DNA of 64,000 nt from Ramlibacter sp. GTDB taxonomy: Bacteria; Pseudomonadota; Gammaproteobacteria; Burkholderiales; Burkholderiaceae_C. Under the pieces are notes generated by a model, which was not told the DNA's origin, made no database searches, and saw only the letters and a program-made list of their open reading frames with translations. The stretch lies in the NCBI GenBank assembly GCA_013815685.1, contig JACDFR010000005.1:62001-126000 (forward strand). Direction: 5' to 3'. Shown in pieces: positions 26,358 to 35,635 of this stretch; within the stretch, counting starts at the first letter, position 1, and the number at the start of each line of letters is the position of its first letter. The translations under genes and the position numbers were made by a program.

Positions 26358-28640
26358 CTAGCGCGGCTTTTTGGAACCCGTCACTCGAGGCGGCAGCCCC
26401 GTGTGCTGGGTCAGGACATGCCCCTTGACGGGCGCCGACGGCCTCGCGGACACGGGCGTGGAGTTCTTGCGGCGGGCGCTCTGGTAGCTGCCGTCGGTGA
26501 GGGGCTGGTATGACGGGATCAGCTGGTGCTTGCCGCTGCCGATCAGGTCGGATCGCCCCATGGCCTTGAGCGCCTCGCGCAGCAAGGGCCAGTTGTTGGC
26601 ATCGTGGTACCGCAGGAATGCCTTGTGCAGCCGCCGGCGGCGCTCGCCGCGAACGATGTCGACCGTTTCATCGCCATGCGCCTGCCGCCGCACCTTGCGC
26701 AGCGTATTGCGCCCGCTGTGGTACATCGCCGTCGCCGTCGCCATCGGGCTGGGATAGAAAGTCTGGACCTGGTCGGCGCGAAAGCCATTCTTCTTCAGCC
26801 AAAGCGCCAGGTTCATCATGTCCTCGTCGCTCGTGCCGGGGTGGGCGGCGATGAAGTACGGAACAAGGTATTGCTTCTTGCCCGCCTCGGCCGAGTACTT
26901 GTCGAACATCGCCTTGAACTTGTCGTAGCTGCCGATGCCGGGCTTCATCATGCGTGACAGTGGGCCCTGCTCGGTGTGCTCGGGCGCAATCTTGAGATAC
27001 CCGCCGACGTGGTGCTGTACCAGCTCCTTCACGTACTCGGGAGACTGCACCGCCAGGTCGTAGCGCAGGCCGGAGCCGATCAGGATCTTCTTGACTCCCT
27101 TCAAGGACCGCGCGCGGCGGTACATCCTGATCAGGGCCGAGTGGTCGGTGTTGAGGTTCTGGCAGATGCCGGGGTACACGCAGCTGGGCTTGCGGCAGGC
27201 CGATTCGATCTCGGGACTCTTGCAGCCGATGCGGTACATGTTGGCCGTGGGCCCGCCCAGGTCGGAGACGACGCCGGTGAAGCCCGGCACCTTGTCGCGG
27301 ATCTCCTTGATCTCGCGGATGACCGATTCCTCGCTGCGGCTCTGGATGATGCGGCCCTCGTGCTCGGTGATCGAACAGAAGGTGCAGCCGCCGAAGCAGC
27401 CGCGCATGATGTTCACCGAGAAACGGATCATTTCCCAGGCGGGGATCTTGGTGGCTGCGTCGTGGCCGCCGTTCTCATCGGCGTAGCTCGGGTGCGGGCT
27501 GCGCGCATAGGGCAGCCCGAATACATAGTCCATCTCGGCTGTGGTCAGCGGAATGGGCGGGGGCGTCAGCCATACGTCGCGGTCACCATGGGCCTGGACC
27601 AGTGCGCGGGCGTTGCCGGGATTGGTTTCGAGGTGCAGCACGCGGCTGGCATGGGCGTAGAGCACCGGATCGCTCTTGACCTGCTCGTACGACGGCAGCC
27701 GGATGACGGTGCGGTCGCGCGGGGGCACATTCAGCTTTTGCTTGAGGGCCGGGTTAGGAACGAACGTCAGGGGCTGGACGGCCGGATTGGCTTCCAGCAT
27801 GCCGCTGCCCTCTTCCTTGGCGCAGGTCGCGCCTTGCGCCTCGGCCTGCTCCGACGTGGTCTGGTAGGGGTTGATGTGCTCTTCGACGCGGCCCGGCGTG
27901 TCGACGGATGTGGAGTCAATCTGGAACCAGCCCTCGGGCTTGATGCGCTGGATGAAGGCCGTGCCGCGCACGTCGGTGATCTGCTGCACCGGCTCTTTGG
28001 CGGCCAGGCGGTGCGCGATCTCGACGATGGCGCGCTCAGCGTTGCCATACAGCAGGACGTCGCACTTGGCATCGACCAGGATCGAGCGGCGGACCTTGTC
28101 CTGCCAGTAGTCGTAGTGCGCGATACGGCGCAGCGACCCTTCGATGCCGCCCATGACGATGGGCACATCGCTCCAGGCTTCCTTGCAGCGCTGGGAGTAC
28201 ACCAGCGACGCGCGGTCGGGCCGCCTGCCGCCCACGTCGCCGGGGGTGTAGGCGTCGTCGCTGCGGATCTTGCGATCGGCCGTGTAGCGGTTGATCATCG
28301 AATCCATGTTGCCGGCGGTGACGCCGAAAAACAGGTTCGGCTTGCCCAGGGCCTTGAACGGTTCGGCGCTTTGCCAATCGGGCTGCGAGATGATGCCCAC
28401 GCGAAAGCCCTGCGCTTCCAGCACGCGGCCGACCACGGCCATGCCGAAGCTCGGGTGGTCCACATAGGCATCGCCGGTGACGATGATGATGTCGCAGCTG
28501 TCCCAACCCAACTGGTCCATCTCCGCCCGGCTCATCGGCAGGAATTTCGAGGTGCCGAAGCGGCTCGCCCAGTACTTGCGGTAGCTGGTGATCGGCTTCG
28601 CGGCGCGCGCGAAAAAAGAAACGTCAACGGGGGCGTTCAT
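26358..28640 (-). CDS. ygiQ: YgiQ-family radical SAM protein
   Basis: The 760-residue protein is a full-length UPF0313/YgiQ member. The radical-SAM cluster motif [17 protein letters not shown] lies near residue 410, with three cysteines in CxxxCxxC spacing. The N-terminal part ([28 protein letters not shown]) is a B12-binding-like Rossmann region, and the C-terminus is Lys/Arg/Pro-rich. The DDDD-like conserved blocks and [16 protein letters not shown] are typical. No reaction has been established for the family. It converges with the hybrid kinase and stands as a single gene. The ATG at 28,640 gives the family N-terminus. Confidence 0.92.
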   Translation of the reverse strand: MNAPVDVSFFARAAKPITSYRKYWASRFGTSKFLPMSRAEMDQLGWDSCDIIIVTGDAYVDHPSFGMAVVGRVLEAQGFRVGIISQPDWQSAEPFKALGKPNLFFGVTAGNMDSMINRYTADRKIRSDDAYTPGDVGGRRPDRASLVYSQRCKEAWSDVPIVMGGIEGSLRRIAHYDYWQDKVRRSILVDAKCDVLLYGNAERAIVEIAHRLAAKEPVQQITDVRGTAFIQRIKPEGWFQIDSTSVDTPGRVEEHINPYQTTSEQAEAQGATCAKEEGSGMLEANPAVQPLTFVPNPALKQKLNVPPRDRTVIRLPSYEQVKSDPVLYAHASRVLHLETNPGNARALVQAHGDRDVWLTPPPIPLTTAEMDYVFGLPYARSPHPSYADENGGHDAATKIPAWEMIRFSVNIMRGCFGGCTFCSITEHEGRIIQSRSEESVIREIKEIRDKVPGFTGVVSDLGGPTANMYRIGCKSPEIESACRKPSCVYPGICQNLNTDHSALIRMYRRARSLKGVKKILIGSGLRYDLAVQSPEYVKELVQHHVGGYLKIAPEHTEQGPLSRMMKPGIGSYDKFKAMFDKYSAEAGKKQYLVPYFIAAHPGTSDEDMMNLALWLKKNGFRADQVQTFYPSPMATATAMYHSGRNTLRKVRRQAHGDETVDIVRGERRRRLHKAFLRYHDANNWPLLREALKAMGRSDLIGSGKHQLIPSYQPLTDGSYQSARRKNSTPVSARPSAPVKGHVLTQHTGLPPRVTGSKKPR

Positions 28641-28745
28641 GGAAGTCGGGGGATGGGGAACGCCGGGGCGTCTTCGAAGAACCGGCGATTTTACGATTAA
28701 AGCGTCAGAGCGCCGGCAGCATGGGTATTGAGCCCGTGGCCCGCC

Positions 28746-28940
28746 TCAGACGCCCCCCGCTTCCGCCGCGCATTGCGCGTGCACGCTGTCGATCAGGGAC
28801 AGGACATCCTCGGCGCGCTCATAGCGGGCCATGAGCGAGAGGCAGACCATGGAGAGGAACAGCTCGGATTTGCACTGGCCCACGCTGGCGAGCGATTCGC
28901 ACAGGGCCGAGTAGCTGCGGTCCAAGTCATCATCGGTCAT
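28746..28940 (-). CDS. Small conserved-type hypothetical protein
   Basis: The 64-residue acidic helical protein starts MTDDDLDRSYSALCESLA, contains ELFLSMVCLSLMARY, and ends in AAEAGGV. I do not recognise a named family. The helical pattern and size resemble small cytoplasmic proteins of unknown function found in this order. The ATG at 28,940 is followed by coherent coding. An in-frame upstream ATG at 29,054 would add 38 residues (MDLANHGIAVLDIALG), and its use is uncertain. Confidence 0.5.
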   Translation of the reverse strand: MTDDDLDRSYSALCESLASVGQCKSELFLSMVCLSLMARYERAEDVLSLIDSVHAQCAAEAGGV

Positions 28941-29275
28941 GCGGCAAGTCCTTTTCGGTGGATCGGGTAAACCGTAGCGCTGGCGAACCTGGCCGAGGCT
29001 ATCAGCCCCCAGCGCAATGTCCAAGACCGCGATGCCGTGGTTTGCCAAATCCATCACAGCGGTGGGCAAAGGGAAGTCGCCGCGCCGTGAATTCGGTGTT
29101 CTTGGCACCAGAAGCGATGTTCTGCCGCCGCGTGCAGGCGCTCGTGCCGTAGGTTTCCAGCAAAGGCGTCGCCCGTCCGCCCCGGCACACCCCTGCGAGC
29201 TTTCAGGCCAGTTGACGGCGTCGTCCGGGCCCGCCCCCGGGCCTTCGCCCGCGAGCAGCACGGCCACCCGCACCA
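28941..29275. other. Intergenic region without an assigned gene
   Basis: About 335 bases lie between the small protein gene and the CHRD gene. Open frames exist on both strands because of the high GC content, but none shows a recognisable domain or a convincing ribosome site. An upstream extension of the 28,746 gene cannot be excluded. Confidence 0.4.
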
Positions 29276-29734
29276 CTACTGGCGGCGGCGCAGCTGCCCG
29301 CGAATCTCTCCGCCCGGGAACTGGGCGGTATGGAGGTTCACGTACCACAGGCCCGCGGCCAGGTCGCCGAACTGGGTAGGCGTGAGCGTGGCCTGCCCCT
29401 GCATCGGCTGTGCATCGAGGTTGCCGCTGAACGGCACGACGATGCCCGCATTGGAGCCGGGCGCAGCAGGTCCGTGGATGTGCGCGCCGGTGACCGCGCC
29501 GGACAAGCCGCTGTACGTTACCTTCCAGCTCAAGGCATTGGTGCTGCTGTTGAACTGGACTTCAGCCGCGCCCCGTCCTGCCGACGTGTTGGATGGCACC
29601 TCTTGCGTGCTGTCGAGGGTGGCCTCGTAGATGTCCATCTTCTGCGATGGTCGCATCTGGCCGCAGCCCGTGACGGCAAGCGCGACGAGACCCGCGGCGA
29701 AAGCGGTGCGAAGAACAGTGTGGCGGATCATCAT
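29276..29734 (-). CDS. CHRD-domain lipoprotein
   Basis: The 152-residue protein has a lipoprotein signal (AAGLVALAVTGC, lipobox Cys about 24) and a CHRD domain: YEATLDSTQEVP, ALSWKVTYSGLSGAVTGAHIHGPA, LTPTQFGDLAAGLWYVNLHTAQFPGGEIRGQL. CHRD domains are secreted or surface beta folds first seen in chordin, and bacterial roles are unknown. An AAAGGAAA site precedes two adjacent ATG codons at 29,734 and 29,731. An octamer palindrome lies about 84 nt upstream (29,818-29,835). Confidence 0.88.
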   Translation of the reverse strand: MMIRHTVLRTAFAAGLVALAVTGCGQMRPSQKMDIYEATLDSTQEVPSNTSAGRGAAEVQFNSSTNALSWKVTYSGLSGAVTGAHIHGPAAPGSNAGIVVPFSGNLDAQPMQGQATLTPTQFGDLAAGLWYVNLHTAQFPGGEIRGQLRRRQ

Positions 29735-29817
29735 GTTTTTTTCCTTTGATATGGGCGGGATGAGCGGGATGAGCGAGCAAGTGGTCGCCATTGTGAACGC
29801 GGCGGTCGAACACTGTC

Positions 29818-29835
29818 TGTAGGACATGTCCGACA
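29818..29835. promoter_or_regulatory. TGTAGGACA / TGTCCGACA near-palindrome
   Basis: Two octamer-type half-sites abut head to head with 8 of 9 positions symmetric. They lie between the CHRD gene (84 nt to its ATG) and the end of the 29,845 gene. Symmetry of this kind suggests a dimeric regulator rather than a promoter box. Confidence 0.5.
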
Positions 29836-29844
29836 GCTCTGCAT

Positions 29845-30126
29845 TCACTCTCTCGGCCAGTCGCCGCGCGCCGCGTCCAGTTCGTGGGCACTGGTCGCGA
29901 CATTGGGGCCGTCGGGATACGACTGCGGGCCCTTGGCAATGCCCGGCTTGGCCTGGGCGCCCGGGACGCCCGCGGGCACATCGGGGCCTGCCTCATCGAT
30001 CAGGTCATTGCCCGCGGGTGGCTCCTGCCTGACCTTCTCGCCCAGGGTCTTGTTGAGCGGGTCGCCATCATGGTTCTCGTTGCCGCCATGCGCGGGGCCG
30101 CGCCCGATGCTCGTATTGCTGCTCAT
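29845..30126 (-). CDS. Small hydrophilic hypothetical protein
   Basis: The 93-residue, Gly/Pro/Asp/Asn-rich and probably disordered protein starts MSSNTSIGRGPAHGGNENHDGD, then NKTLGEKVRQEPPAGNDLIDEAGPD. Its composition resembles other small stress-associated proteins in this window (33,933 and 34,174). The ATG at 30,126 is the first in a frame that otherwise runs far upstream opposite the crotonase gene. No domain is recognised. Confidence 0.55.
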   Translation of the reverse strand: MSSNTSIGRGPAHGGNENHDGDPLNKTLGEKVRQEPPAGNDLIDEAGPDVPAGVPGAQAKPGIAKGPQSYPDGPNVATSAHELDAARGDWPRE

Positions 30127-30243
30127 GTTTTTACTCCGATCCGGAAAAGTGGATTTCGACTTTAGGAGGCGCCAGTCGCAAGCGTTGCAGGCACGAAAGC
30201 CAGCACCGTGTAGGCTGCAACTGTCAAACCAGGAGAAACGCCC

Positions 30244-31152
30244 ATGCCCGACTTCAGTACGCTGCGCATCGCGCAGGATCCCTCCAACCCGCGCGTCGCC
30301 CGCCTCCTGCTCAATCGGCCCGAACGCCTCAACGCGATCAACGATTCGACCCCGCGCGAAATCCGCGCGGCGGTCGAGTGGGCCAACGGCCAGGACGAAG
30401 TCCACGTGATCGTGGTGGAAGGCGCGGGCAAGGGTTTTTGCGGCGGCTACGACCTGACCATGTTCGGCGAGGGGCGCATGGACCATGCGTGCCAGCAGGA
30501 GCGCCATCCCTGGGACCCGATGGACGATTACGCCTACATGAAGCGCAACACCGAGGACTTCATGAGCCTGTGGCGCAGCCCCAAGCCCACCATCGCCAAG
30601 GTGCACGGGTATGCCGCGGCCGGCGGCAGCGACATTGCCCTGTGCTGCGATCTGCTTGTGATGGCCGAGGACGCGCGAATCGGCTATATGCCCACGCGCG
30701 TATGGGGCTGCCCCACCACCGCCATGTGGACTTACCGGCTGGGGCCTGCGCGCGCCAAGCAGCTCATGTTCACCGGCGACACGATCGACGGCAAGACGGC
30801 GGCGCATTGGGGCCTGGCGAACGAGGCGGTTGCCGCTTGCGAACTGGACGCCGCCACGATGAAGCTCGCCGCGCGGATAGCCGGCGTGCCGCGCAGCCAC
30901 CTGGCGATGCACAAGATAGTGGTCAACCAGGTGATGCTGGCCATGGGCCTGGAGCAGAGCCAGCAGATGGCTACGCTGTTCGACGGCATCACCCGCCACA
31001 ACCCCGAGGGCCTGTGGTTCCGCCGCTATGCGCAGGCCGAGGGCTTCAAGGCCGCGGTCGAATGGCGCGACAGTGGCCGGCCGATCCCCGAAGGGGACGA
31101 CGCGCGCGAACGGGTGCGGGCGCTGGAGGCACAGTCCGCGCAGCGGCCGTAG
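30244..31152 (+). CDS. Crotonase/enoyl-CoA hydratase-family protein
   Basis: The 302-residue protein has a crotonase fold. [16 protein letters not shown] is the first signature, [12 protein letters not shown] forms the first oxyanion-hole loop, and [29 protein letters not shown] is the second oxyanion-hole region, ending in the active-site loop. Where classical hydratases have two catalytic Glu residues, this protein has GGSDIAL and a divergent second position (TRVWGCPTT), so hydration of crotonyl-CoA is not assured. It could be another crotonase reaction. It is followed by DUF924 after 24 nt, and AGGAGAAA precedes the ATG. The substrate is unknown. Confidence 0.82.
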   Translation: MPDFSTLRIAQDPSNPRVARLLLNRPERLNAINDSTPREIRAAVEWANGQDEVHVIVVEGAGKGFCGGYDLTMFGEGRMDHACQQERHPWDPMDDYAYMKRNTEDFMSLWRSPKPTIAKVHGYAAAGGSDIALCCDLLVMAEDARIGYMPTRVWGCPTTAMWTYRLGPARAKQLMFTGDTIDGKTAAHWGLANEAVAACELDAATMKLAARIAGVPRSHLAMHKIVVNQVMLAMGLEQSQQMATLFDGITRHNPEGLWFRRYAQAEGFKAAVEWRDSGRPIPEGDDARERVRALEAQSAQRP

Positions 31153-31176
31153 AACTGCACCATTGCACAATGGCGC

Positions 31177-31734
31177 ATGCCTGCCTCTCCACTGCTCTCT
31201 GTACAGCCCGAAGACGTGCTGGCGTTCTGGCGTGAAGCCGGTCCCAGCCGCTGGTTTCGCAAGGACGAGGCCTTCGACCGTGAGTTTCGCGCCCGCTTTC
31301 TGGCGGCGCACGGGGCCGCGATGCGGGGCGACCTGGACGCCTGGTCCCAAGACCACGACAGCGCCCTGGCCCTGCTGATCCTGCTGGACCAGTTTCCCCG
31401 CAACGCCTTCCGCGGGACACCGCGCATGTTCGAGAGTGACGCCAAGGCCCTTGAAATCGCGCGCCTGTCCCGATCAGCAGGCTATGACAAGCAGTCCGGG
31501 CCGGAGCTGCGCAACTTCTTCTACCTGCCCTTCATGCATTCGGAAGACCTTGCCGACCAGGACCTCGGCGTGCAACTGGCCCGCGGTCTCGGTGACGACC
31601 CCTTGCGCTGGGCGCTGGTCCACCGCGACATCATCCAGAAATTCGGGCGTTTTCCCCATCGCAACGATCTTCTTGGCCGCACCACCACCCCCGAGGAGCA
31701 GCGATTTCTCGACGAAGGCGGCTTCGCCGGCTAG
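31177..31734 (+). CDS. DUF924-family protein
   Basis: The 185-residue helical protein matches DUF924: EDVLAFWREAGPSRWFRKDEAFDREFR, LALLILLDQFPRNAFRGTPRMFESDAKAL, LRNFFYLPFMHSEDLADQD and KFGRFPHRNDLLGR near the end. The TPR-like helical fold is known from relatives, but the biochemical role is not. It is 24 nt downstream of the crotonase gene, so probably the second gene of that operon. Confidence 0.9.
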   Translation: MPASPLLSVQPEDVLAFWREAGPSRWFRKDEAFDREFRARFLAAHGAAMRGDLDAWSQDHDSALALLILLDQFPRNAFRGTPRMFESDAKALEIARLSRSAGYDKQSGPELRNFFYLPFMHSEDLADQDLGVQLARGLGDDPLRWALVHRDIIQKFGRFPHRNDLLGRTTTPEEQRFLDEGGFAG

Positions 31735-31856
31735 CGTCAATGCAGTGATCGCACCGGGCGGGGGCAGGGGCCGCTCCTCGCGCGGGGGCGGACTGCCGAT
31801 CGGCAAAGTGGCCGGCGGAAGCCGGATCTCGGCAGGGGACTGGGTGATGCCATCTG

Positions 31857-32891
31857 TCAAAGACCCAGGCCGGCGAATGTGCTGAGGGTGTGCTCGCCTT
31901 TGCGGGGCGTCGGCGTCAGGCAGATCTGCGCCAGATCGCTGTCGTGGAACTCTTCTGTCAACAGGCAGCCGGCGGCATCGGTCTGGATCTCATCCTTCAC
32001 CAGGGCATAGGTTTCAGGCGATACGGCGATGCTGCCCATTGCGGCGGTGGCAGCCACCTTCGCCACAAGACCGGACCCGTGTCCGATCAGGGTGCAGCGG
32101 GCTTGATAGTCGCAGCGGAAGGTGCCGATATCGCAAATGCCCGTGTGGACTCCCATCCGCAGGTGCAACTCGTTGGCACTGCGCTGCAAGTCCATTGCCA
32201 TGCGCACGCACGGACCGGGCTCATCGAAGAAGACGACTGCCGCGCCGTCGACGAACCGGTCGACCGTCCCGCCATGGCGCGTCGCCAGCCATTCGACTTC
32301 AGCCGCGAAACTGTCGCGATCGCCCTCGCTCATGACGCCCGTGCCCGCCGCCTCGGCAAAAAGCAGGGTCTGTTGCTTCTGTTCGAATCGGATGGCTTCG
32401 AGTTCGGCGCCGTGAAAAAGCCTTTCCCAGCTTTCGGGCGAGAGATGGCGTGACAGCTTTTCGGAAAGTTCCTCGACGCGGCGTGCGTGTGCAGTGGCCT
32501 GCACGTGGGCATCGACGCGCTGTACGACCAGCTCCGGATCGACCGGCTTGGTGAGATAGTCGACGGCGCCCAGGTCCATGCCCAGGCGCTCATCCTGCTG
32601 GCTGCCAAGCGCGGTGAGGAAGATGACGGGGATGTTGGCTGTCGGGGCGTGCTGGCGGATGCGCCGCAGGACCTCGTAGCCGTCCATGTCCGGCATCATG
32701 ATGTCCAACAGGACCATATCGGGCGGGTTGCCGGACATGACGATCTTCAATGCGTCCTTGCCCGAGGGCGCCTGGACCACCTGGTACCGGTCCTCGAACA
32801 GGCCATTCATCAGGAACAGGTTGTCGGGCATGTCGTCGACCACCAGGATGCGCGGTATTTTGACTTCAGTTGTCTCTGGGCTCGGATTCAT
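31857..32891 (-). CDS. Response regulator fused to a degenerate adenylate/guanylate cyclase domain
   Basis: The 344-residue protein has an N-terminal receiver (VVDDMPDN, phosphoacceptor Asp in LLDIMMPDMDGYE, TKPVDPE), a coiled region (130-165) and a class III cyclase-like domain (170-340). The cyclase metal sites look impaired: LFAEAAG stands where LFADIxGF should be (Asp to Glu), and the NxxxR motif after GxxVN is replaced by LIGHGSGLVAKVAA. FVDGAAVVFF keeps a possible second Asp. It may therefore act as a phosphorylation-dependent regulatory or dimerisation module rather than make cyclic nucleotide. It stands alone on the minus strand, and no kinase is adjacent. Confidence 0.82.
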   Translation of the reverse strand: MNPSPETTEVKIPRILVVDDMPDNLFLMNGLFEDRYQVVQAPSGKDALKIVMSGNPPDMVLLDIMMPDMDGYEVLRRIRQHAPTANIPVIFLTALGSQQDERLGMDLGAVDYLTKPVDPELVVQRVDAHVQATAHARRVEELSEKLSRHLSPESWERLFHGAELEAIRFEQKQQTLLFAEAAGTGVMSEGDRDSFAAEVEWLATRHGGTVDRFVDGAAVVFFDEPGPCVRMAMDLQRSANELHLRMGVHTGICDIGTFRCDYQARCTLIGHGSGLVAKVAATAAMGSIAVSPETYALVKDEIQTDAAGCLLTEEFHDSDLAQICLTPTPRKGEHTLSTFAGLGL

Positions 32892-33000
32892 GGCTGTCCC
32901 CTCTCGTCGTTTGCTGCGGGTGCGGTCATGAAAACATGGCGCGGCATGCAGCCCGTAGGCAAAACGGACGCCGGCGTTAAGGGAATTGCCTAGGGATGAG

Positions 33001-33807
33001 CTAGCGCGGGCCGCCCGCCTTCTTGCCCAGCTTCGACAGGTCGAGCTTCACCCAGGTGGGCGCGTGATCGCTGGCGTGCTCCTGCCCGCGTACCCACGTG
33101 TCCACCCCGGCCTCGGCCAGGCACGCAGCGAGCGCCCCGTTGAGCAGCAAGTGGTCGATGCGAAGTCCCGAGTTGCGCTCCCAGTGCTTGCGAAAATAAT
33201 CCCAGAAAGTGAACACGGCCTCGTCGGGATGCAGATGGCGGATCGCGTCGATCCACCCTTGTTTCAGCAGCCGCTGATAGCACTCGCGGCTCTGCGGCTG
33301 CAGCAAGGCGTCCTTGAGCCAGGACTTCGGGTTGTAGATGTCGAAGTCGGTGGGAACCACGTTGTAGTCGCCGCAAATCACCACCGGATGCGTCGATTTG
33401 TAGAGACCGGCCGCATGTCGATTGAAGCGCTCGAACCACGCCAGCTTGTATTCGAACTTCGGGCCGGGCTGGGGGTTGCCGTTGGGCAGGTACAGGCAGG
33501 CCACCACGATGCCGTCCACAGCTGCCTCCAGGTAGCGGCTCTGGTCGTCGGCCGCATCACCCGGCAGCTCGCGACGGATCTCGACCGGGTCGATGCCCCG
33601 GGCCAGGATGGCCACGCCGTTCCACGACCGCTGGCCTTTCCAAAGAGCGTGGTAGCCCGCCTCGCGCAATGGCCCGTGCGGGAACGCACCGTCGAGCGCC
33701 TTGAGCTCCTGCAGGCATGCGACATCGGGCTGCTCGCGCTCGAGCCATTGCAGCAGATTGGGCAAACGGGTCTTGATGCCGTTGACGTTGAAGGTGGCGA
33801 TTTTCAT
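33001..33807 (-). CDS. xthA: Exodeoxyribonuclease III
   Basis: This 268-residue AP endonuclease and 3'-5' exonuclease acts in base-excision repair. Recognisable motifs are MKIATFNVNGIKTRLPNLLQWL at the start, CLQELK with the metal-binding Glu, ICGDYNVVPTDFDIYNPKSW with the catalytic Asp and Asn, and the terminal SDHAPTWV with the catalytic Asp-His pair. Length matches the family. The ATG at 33,807 is used; an ORF start five codons upstream lacks the conserved N-terminus. It is divergent from the small gene at 33,933. Confidence 0.94.
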   Translation of the reverse strand: MKIATFNVNGIKTRLPNLLQWLEREQPDVACLQELKALDGAFPHGPLREAGYHALWKGQRSWNGVAILARGIDPVEIRRELPGDAADDQSRYLEAAVDGIVVACLYLPNGNPQPGPKFEYKLAWFERFNRHAAGLYKSTHPVVICGDYNVVPTDFDIYNPKSWLKDALLQPQSRECYQRLLKQGWIDAIRHLHPDEAVFTFWDYFRKHWERNSGLRIDHLLLNGALAACLAEAGVDTWVRGQEHASDHAPTWVKLDLSKLGKKAGGPR

Positions 33808-33840
33808 GTGCCCATCATCCACAAACGCGCATGAGGAAAC

Positions 33841-33848
33841 GTCCTACA
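33841..33848 (+). promoter_or_regulatory. GTCCTACA octamer upstream of the 33,933 gene
   Basis: A perfect copy of the recurring octamer lies 85 nt before the ATG at 33,933 and 34 nt from the divergent xthA start. Spacing matches the other copies. Confidence 0.45.
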
Positions 33849-33932
33849 GGCGAACAGACGGCCCCGGCGCATAGTGGTCTGCAACAGAGCGCGCGAACGC
33901 GCACCGCCACCTCACTCACGAAAGATTTCACC

Positions 33933-34172
33933 ATGCCTATCCGATTCAGTACCCAAGCGGCCAACGCCGACATCCTGGGCGACGATGCCGAGATCAGCGG
34001 CACGCCCGAAGGCATGCCCCAGGCCGTCGGCGCCGATGGAACCCCGCGCGCGGGAGCCGACCGCAAGCCGGAGCGCGAACGCGAAGCCACTGCCAACAAA
34101 GGCGAAGCCAAACCCGGCAAGGACATCAACGCGGCCGGATTCATCAAGGACAAGGACGCGAGCAAGCCCTGA
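33933..34172 (+). CDS. Small hydrophilic hypothetical protein
   Basis: The 79-residue, charged and probably disordered protein is MPIRFSTQAANADILGDDAEI, then EGMPQAVGADGTPRAG, a Lys/Glu-rich stretch and GFIKDKDASKP. Its coding frame is distinct from the overlapping longer frames. I do not recognise a named family; similar short proteins occur in stress-gene neighbourhoods of Burkholderiales. An octamer lies 85 nt upstream. It converges with the gene at 34,174, with one base between the stop codons. Confidence 0.55.
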   Translation: MPIRFSTQAANADILGDDAEISGTPEGMPQAVGADGTPRAGADRKPEREREATANKGEAKPGKDINAAGFIKDKDASKP

Positions 34173-34173
34173 T

Positions 34174-34398
34174 TCATGGCGCGGGCTTGCGCTTGGCTCG
34201 GCTGAACGCTTCCGCACCCCCGCCGCCGCCGCCGTCGCCGAAGTCGTGGGCATCCAGCGGGTCACGGTCCGGTCCTTTCGGCGACTCGACCAGCTCGCTG
34301 GACGTGTTTTCACCGCTATCGCTGCGCGCGGGCACCGACGAGGTCGGCTGGTTGCCACGCTTGGCGCGGCTCGGGCTGGTATCGCGAGGCGAGGCCAT
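34174..34398 (-). CDS. Small hydrophilic hypothetical protein with a glycine run
   Basis: The 74-residue protein starts MASPRDTSPSRAKRGNQPTSS and contains DPLDAHDFGDGGGGGGAEAF before a basic tail. A good ribosome site (CAGGAGTCCGT) precedes the ATG at 34,398, which supports real translation. The sequence is low complexity with no recognised domain. It forms a convergent pair with the 33,933 gene. Confidence 0.5.
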   Translation of the reverse strand: MASPRDTSPSRAKRGNQPTSSVPARSDSGENTSSELVESPKGPDRDPLDAHDFGDGGGGGGAEAFSRAKRKPAP

Positions 34399-34497
34399 AC
34401 GGACTCCTGATAGATCGTTTGTCCCGAGAGTAGGCACGCGGCCACGCCGGCGGTGTCGGACAAGGCCGCAAGAACCGATGGTCGCGGATTTGCTCCA

Positions 34498-34959
34498 ATG
34501 TCCATGACCATTCGATTCATGGCCGCGCTGCTGGTGGCAGTGCCGCTGTTCGCACTGGCCCAGCCCGCCGATCCGGTCGGCTCCGCCGCATGCCTGGCCG
34601 CACGCGCAGAACTGGAGAGCGCGTTGGACGATGGCGCGGATCCGCGGGCCCGACGGCTCGCATCAGCTCGCCGGCAGGTTGCCATGGACTGCCTGGGCCC
34701 CGCCAAAGGAAAGCCCCTGCGGTCCGGCGCCCCGCAACCGGTACAGGCGGTGCCGATGATCGCGCCTGCGCCACTGCCCCCCATGCCCGCCGGGGCCCCC
34801 TTGCCGCCGCTGCCCATCTCGCGGCCTGTGGTCATCACGACCTGCGACCCGGCCGGTTGCTGGGACAGCGACGGCAGGAGACTGAACCAGATAGGCCCGA
34901 TGCTGATGGGGCCGCGCGGGCCGTGCAGCGCGCAGGGTGGAGGCGTGAACTGCCCTTAA
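34498..34959 (+). CDS. Exported Pro-rich hypothetical protein
   Basis: The 153-residue protein has a signal peptide (MTIRFMAALLVAVPLFALAQP, cleavage probably after ALA) and a mature part with CLAARAELESALDDG, a proline-rich middle (IAPAPLPPMPAGAPLPPLP) and four conserved-looking cysteines (TTCDPAGCWD, GPCSAQGGGVNCP) that may form disulfides in the periplasm. The start is ATG at 34,498 or 34,504. Proteins with the TCDPAGCWDSDGxRLN motif occur in related genomes without known function. Confidence 0.65.
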   Translation: MSMTIRFMAALLVAVPLFALAQPADPVGSAACLAARAELESALDDGADPRARRLASARRQVAMDCLGPAKGKPLRSGAPQPVQAVPMIAPAPLPPMPAGAPLPPLPISRPVVITTCDPAGCWDSDGRRLNQIGPMLMGPRGPCSAQGGGVNCP

Positions 34960-35001
34960 GCCCAGCGCGTAAACTCGTCGACTTTCAATCTGGAGAACTT
35001 C

Positions 35002-35172
35002 ATGGGAAACAAGATCGTCACCGAAGCAGACCGCAAGCGCAGCCCGGCCCCCAAAGCAGTGGAAGGCTACGCCGTGCGCCGCAACGGCGGCGGCCAGCGG
35101 GTCAGCCTCGAGCGCGGCACCGCCACCCGCAACAAGAAGCAGCCTGGCAAGCGCCCCCACAAGGGCGGCTGA
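35002..35172 (+). CDS. Small basic protein, 56 residues
   Basis: A short gene reads MGNKIVTEADRKRSPAPKAV, then EGYAVRRNGGGQRVSLERG and ends NKKQPGKRPHKGG. It is very basic and probably nucleic-acid binding or disordered. A TGGAGAAC ribosome site lies 6 nt before the ATG. It sits between two exported-protein genes in the same direction. No family is recognised. Confidence 0.55.
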   Translation: MGNKIVTEADRKRSPAPKAVEGYAVRRNGGGQRVSLERGTATRNKKQPGKRPHKGG

Positions 35173-35281
35173 CACCTGGTAACCATCCGACACTCCTGCG
35201 CTACAGGCGGACATCGGGTCGATACCTCAGGCTCGTCCAATGCAAACATCCGGGCATCCATGGCCCGCCAAGGAGATTCGA

Positions 35282-35581
35282 ATGAGGTTGCTTATTGCAG
35301 CGATGGCCGCGGCGGGCCTCTCCGGTTGCGTAGCCTACCCCTATGGTTCGGCTGAGGTCCAATACGGTTCCGGCGGCGGATATTACGGGGGCTACTACGG
35401 GGGCAATGTCCCCTACGTGGTGGAACAACATCCGGTGTATATCCATGGGGGCCCTGGATCCGGGCGCGGTTATCGCGACCGGGACGGCGATGGCATTGCC
35501 AACCGCTATGACCGCGACCGCGATGGCGACGGCGTTCCCAATCGCCGTGACGCGCGCCCCAACAATCCCCGCCGTCAATAA
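35282..35581 (+). CDS. Small lipoprotein with calcium-binding-type DxDxDG repeats
   Basis: The 99-residue protein begins with a short lipoprotein signal (MRLLIAAMAAAGLSGC, lipobox LSGC with Cys16) and a Gly/Tyr-rich stretch. Two copies of RDRDGDG(I/V)xNRxD near the C-terminus resemble thrombospondin type 3 or dockerin-like calcium loops. A GGAGATTCG ribosome site precedes the ATG. It likely sits in the outer membrane and may bind Ca2+. Similar YXWGXW/DxD lipoproteins are common in Burkholderiales and of unknown role. Confidence 0.7.
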   Translation: MRLLIAAMAAAGLSGCVAYPYGSAEVQYGSGGGYYGGYYGGNVPYVVEQHPVYIHGGPGSGRGYRDRDGDGIANRYDRDRDGDGVPNRRDARPNNPRRQ

Positions 35582-35635
35582 CGGCCCGGGGGCCCAGACG
35601 GTCGGCAAAGCGATGGGGGCGTTTAAGATGGCCTC

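Noticed and set aside
26976..28700. 574-residue plus-strand frame
   Set aside because: Antisense to ygiQ, which is unambiguous.
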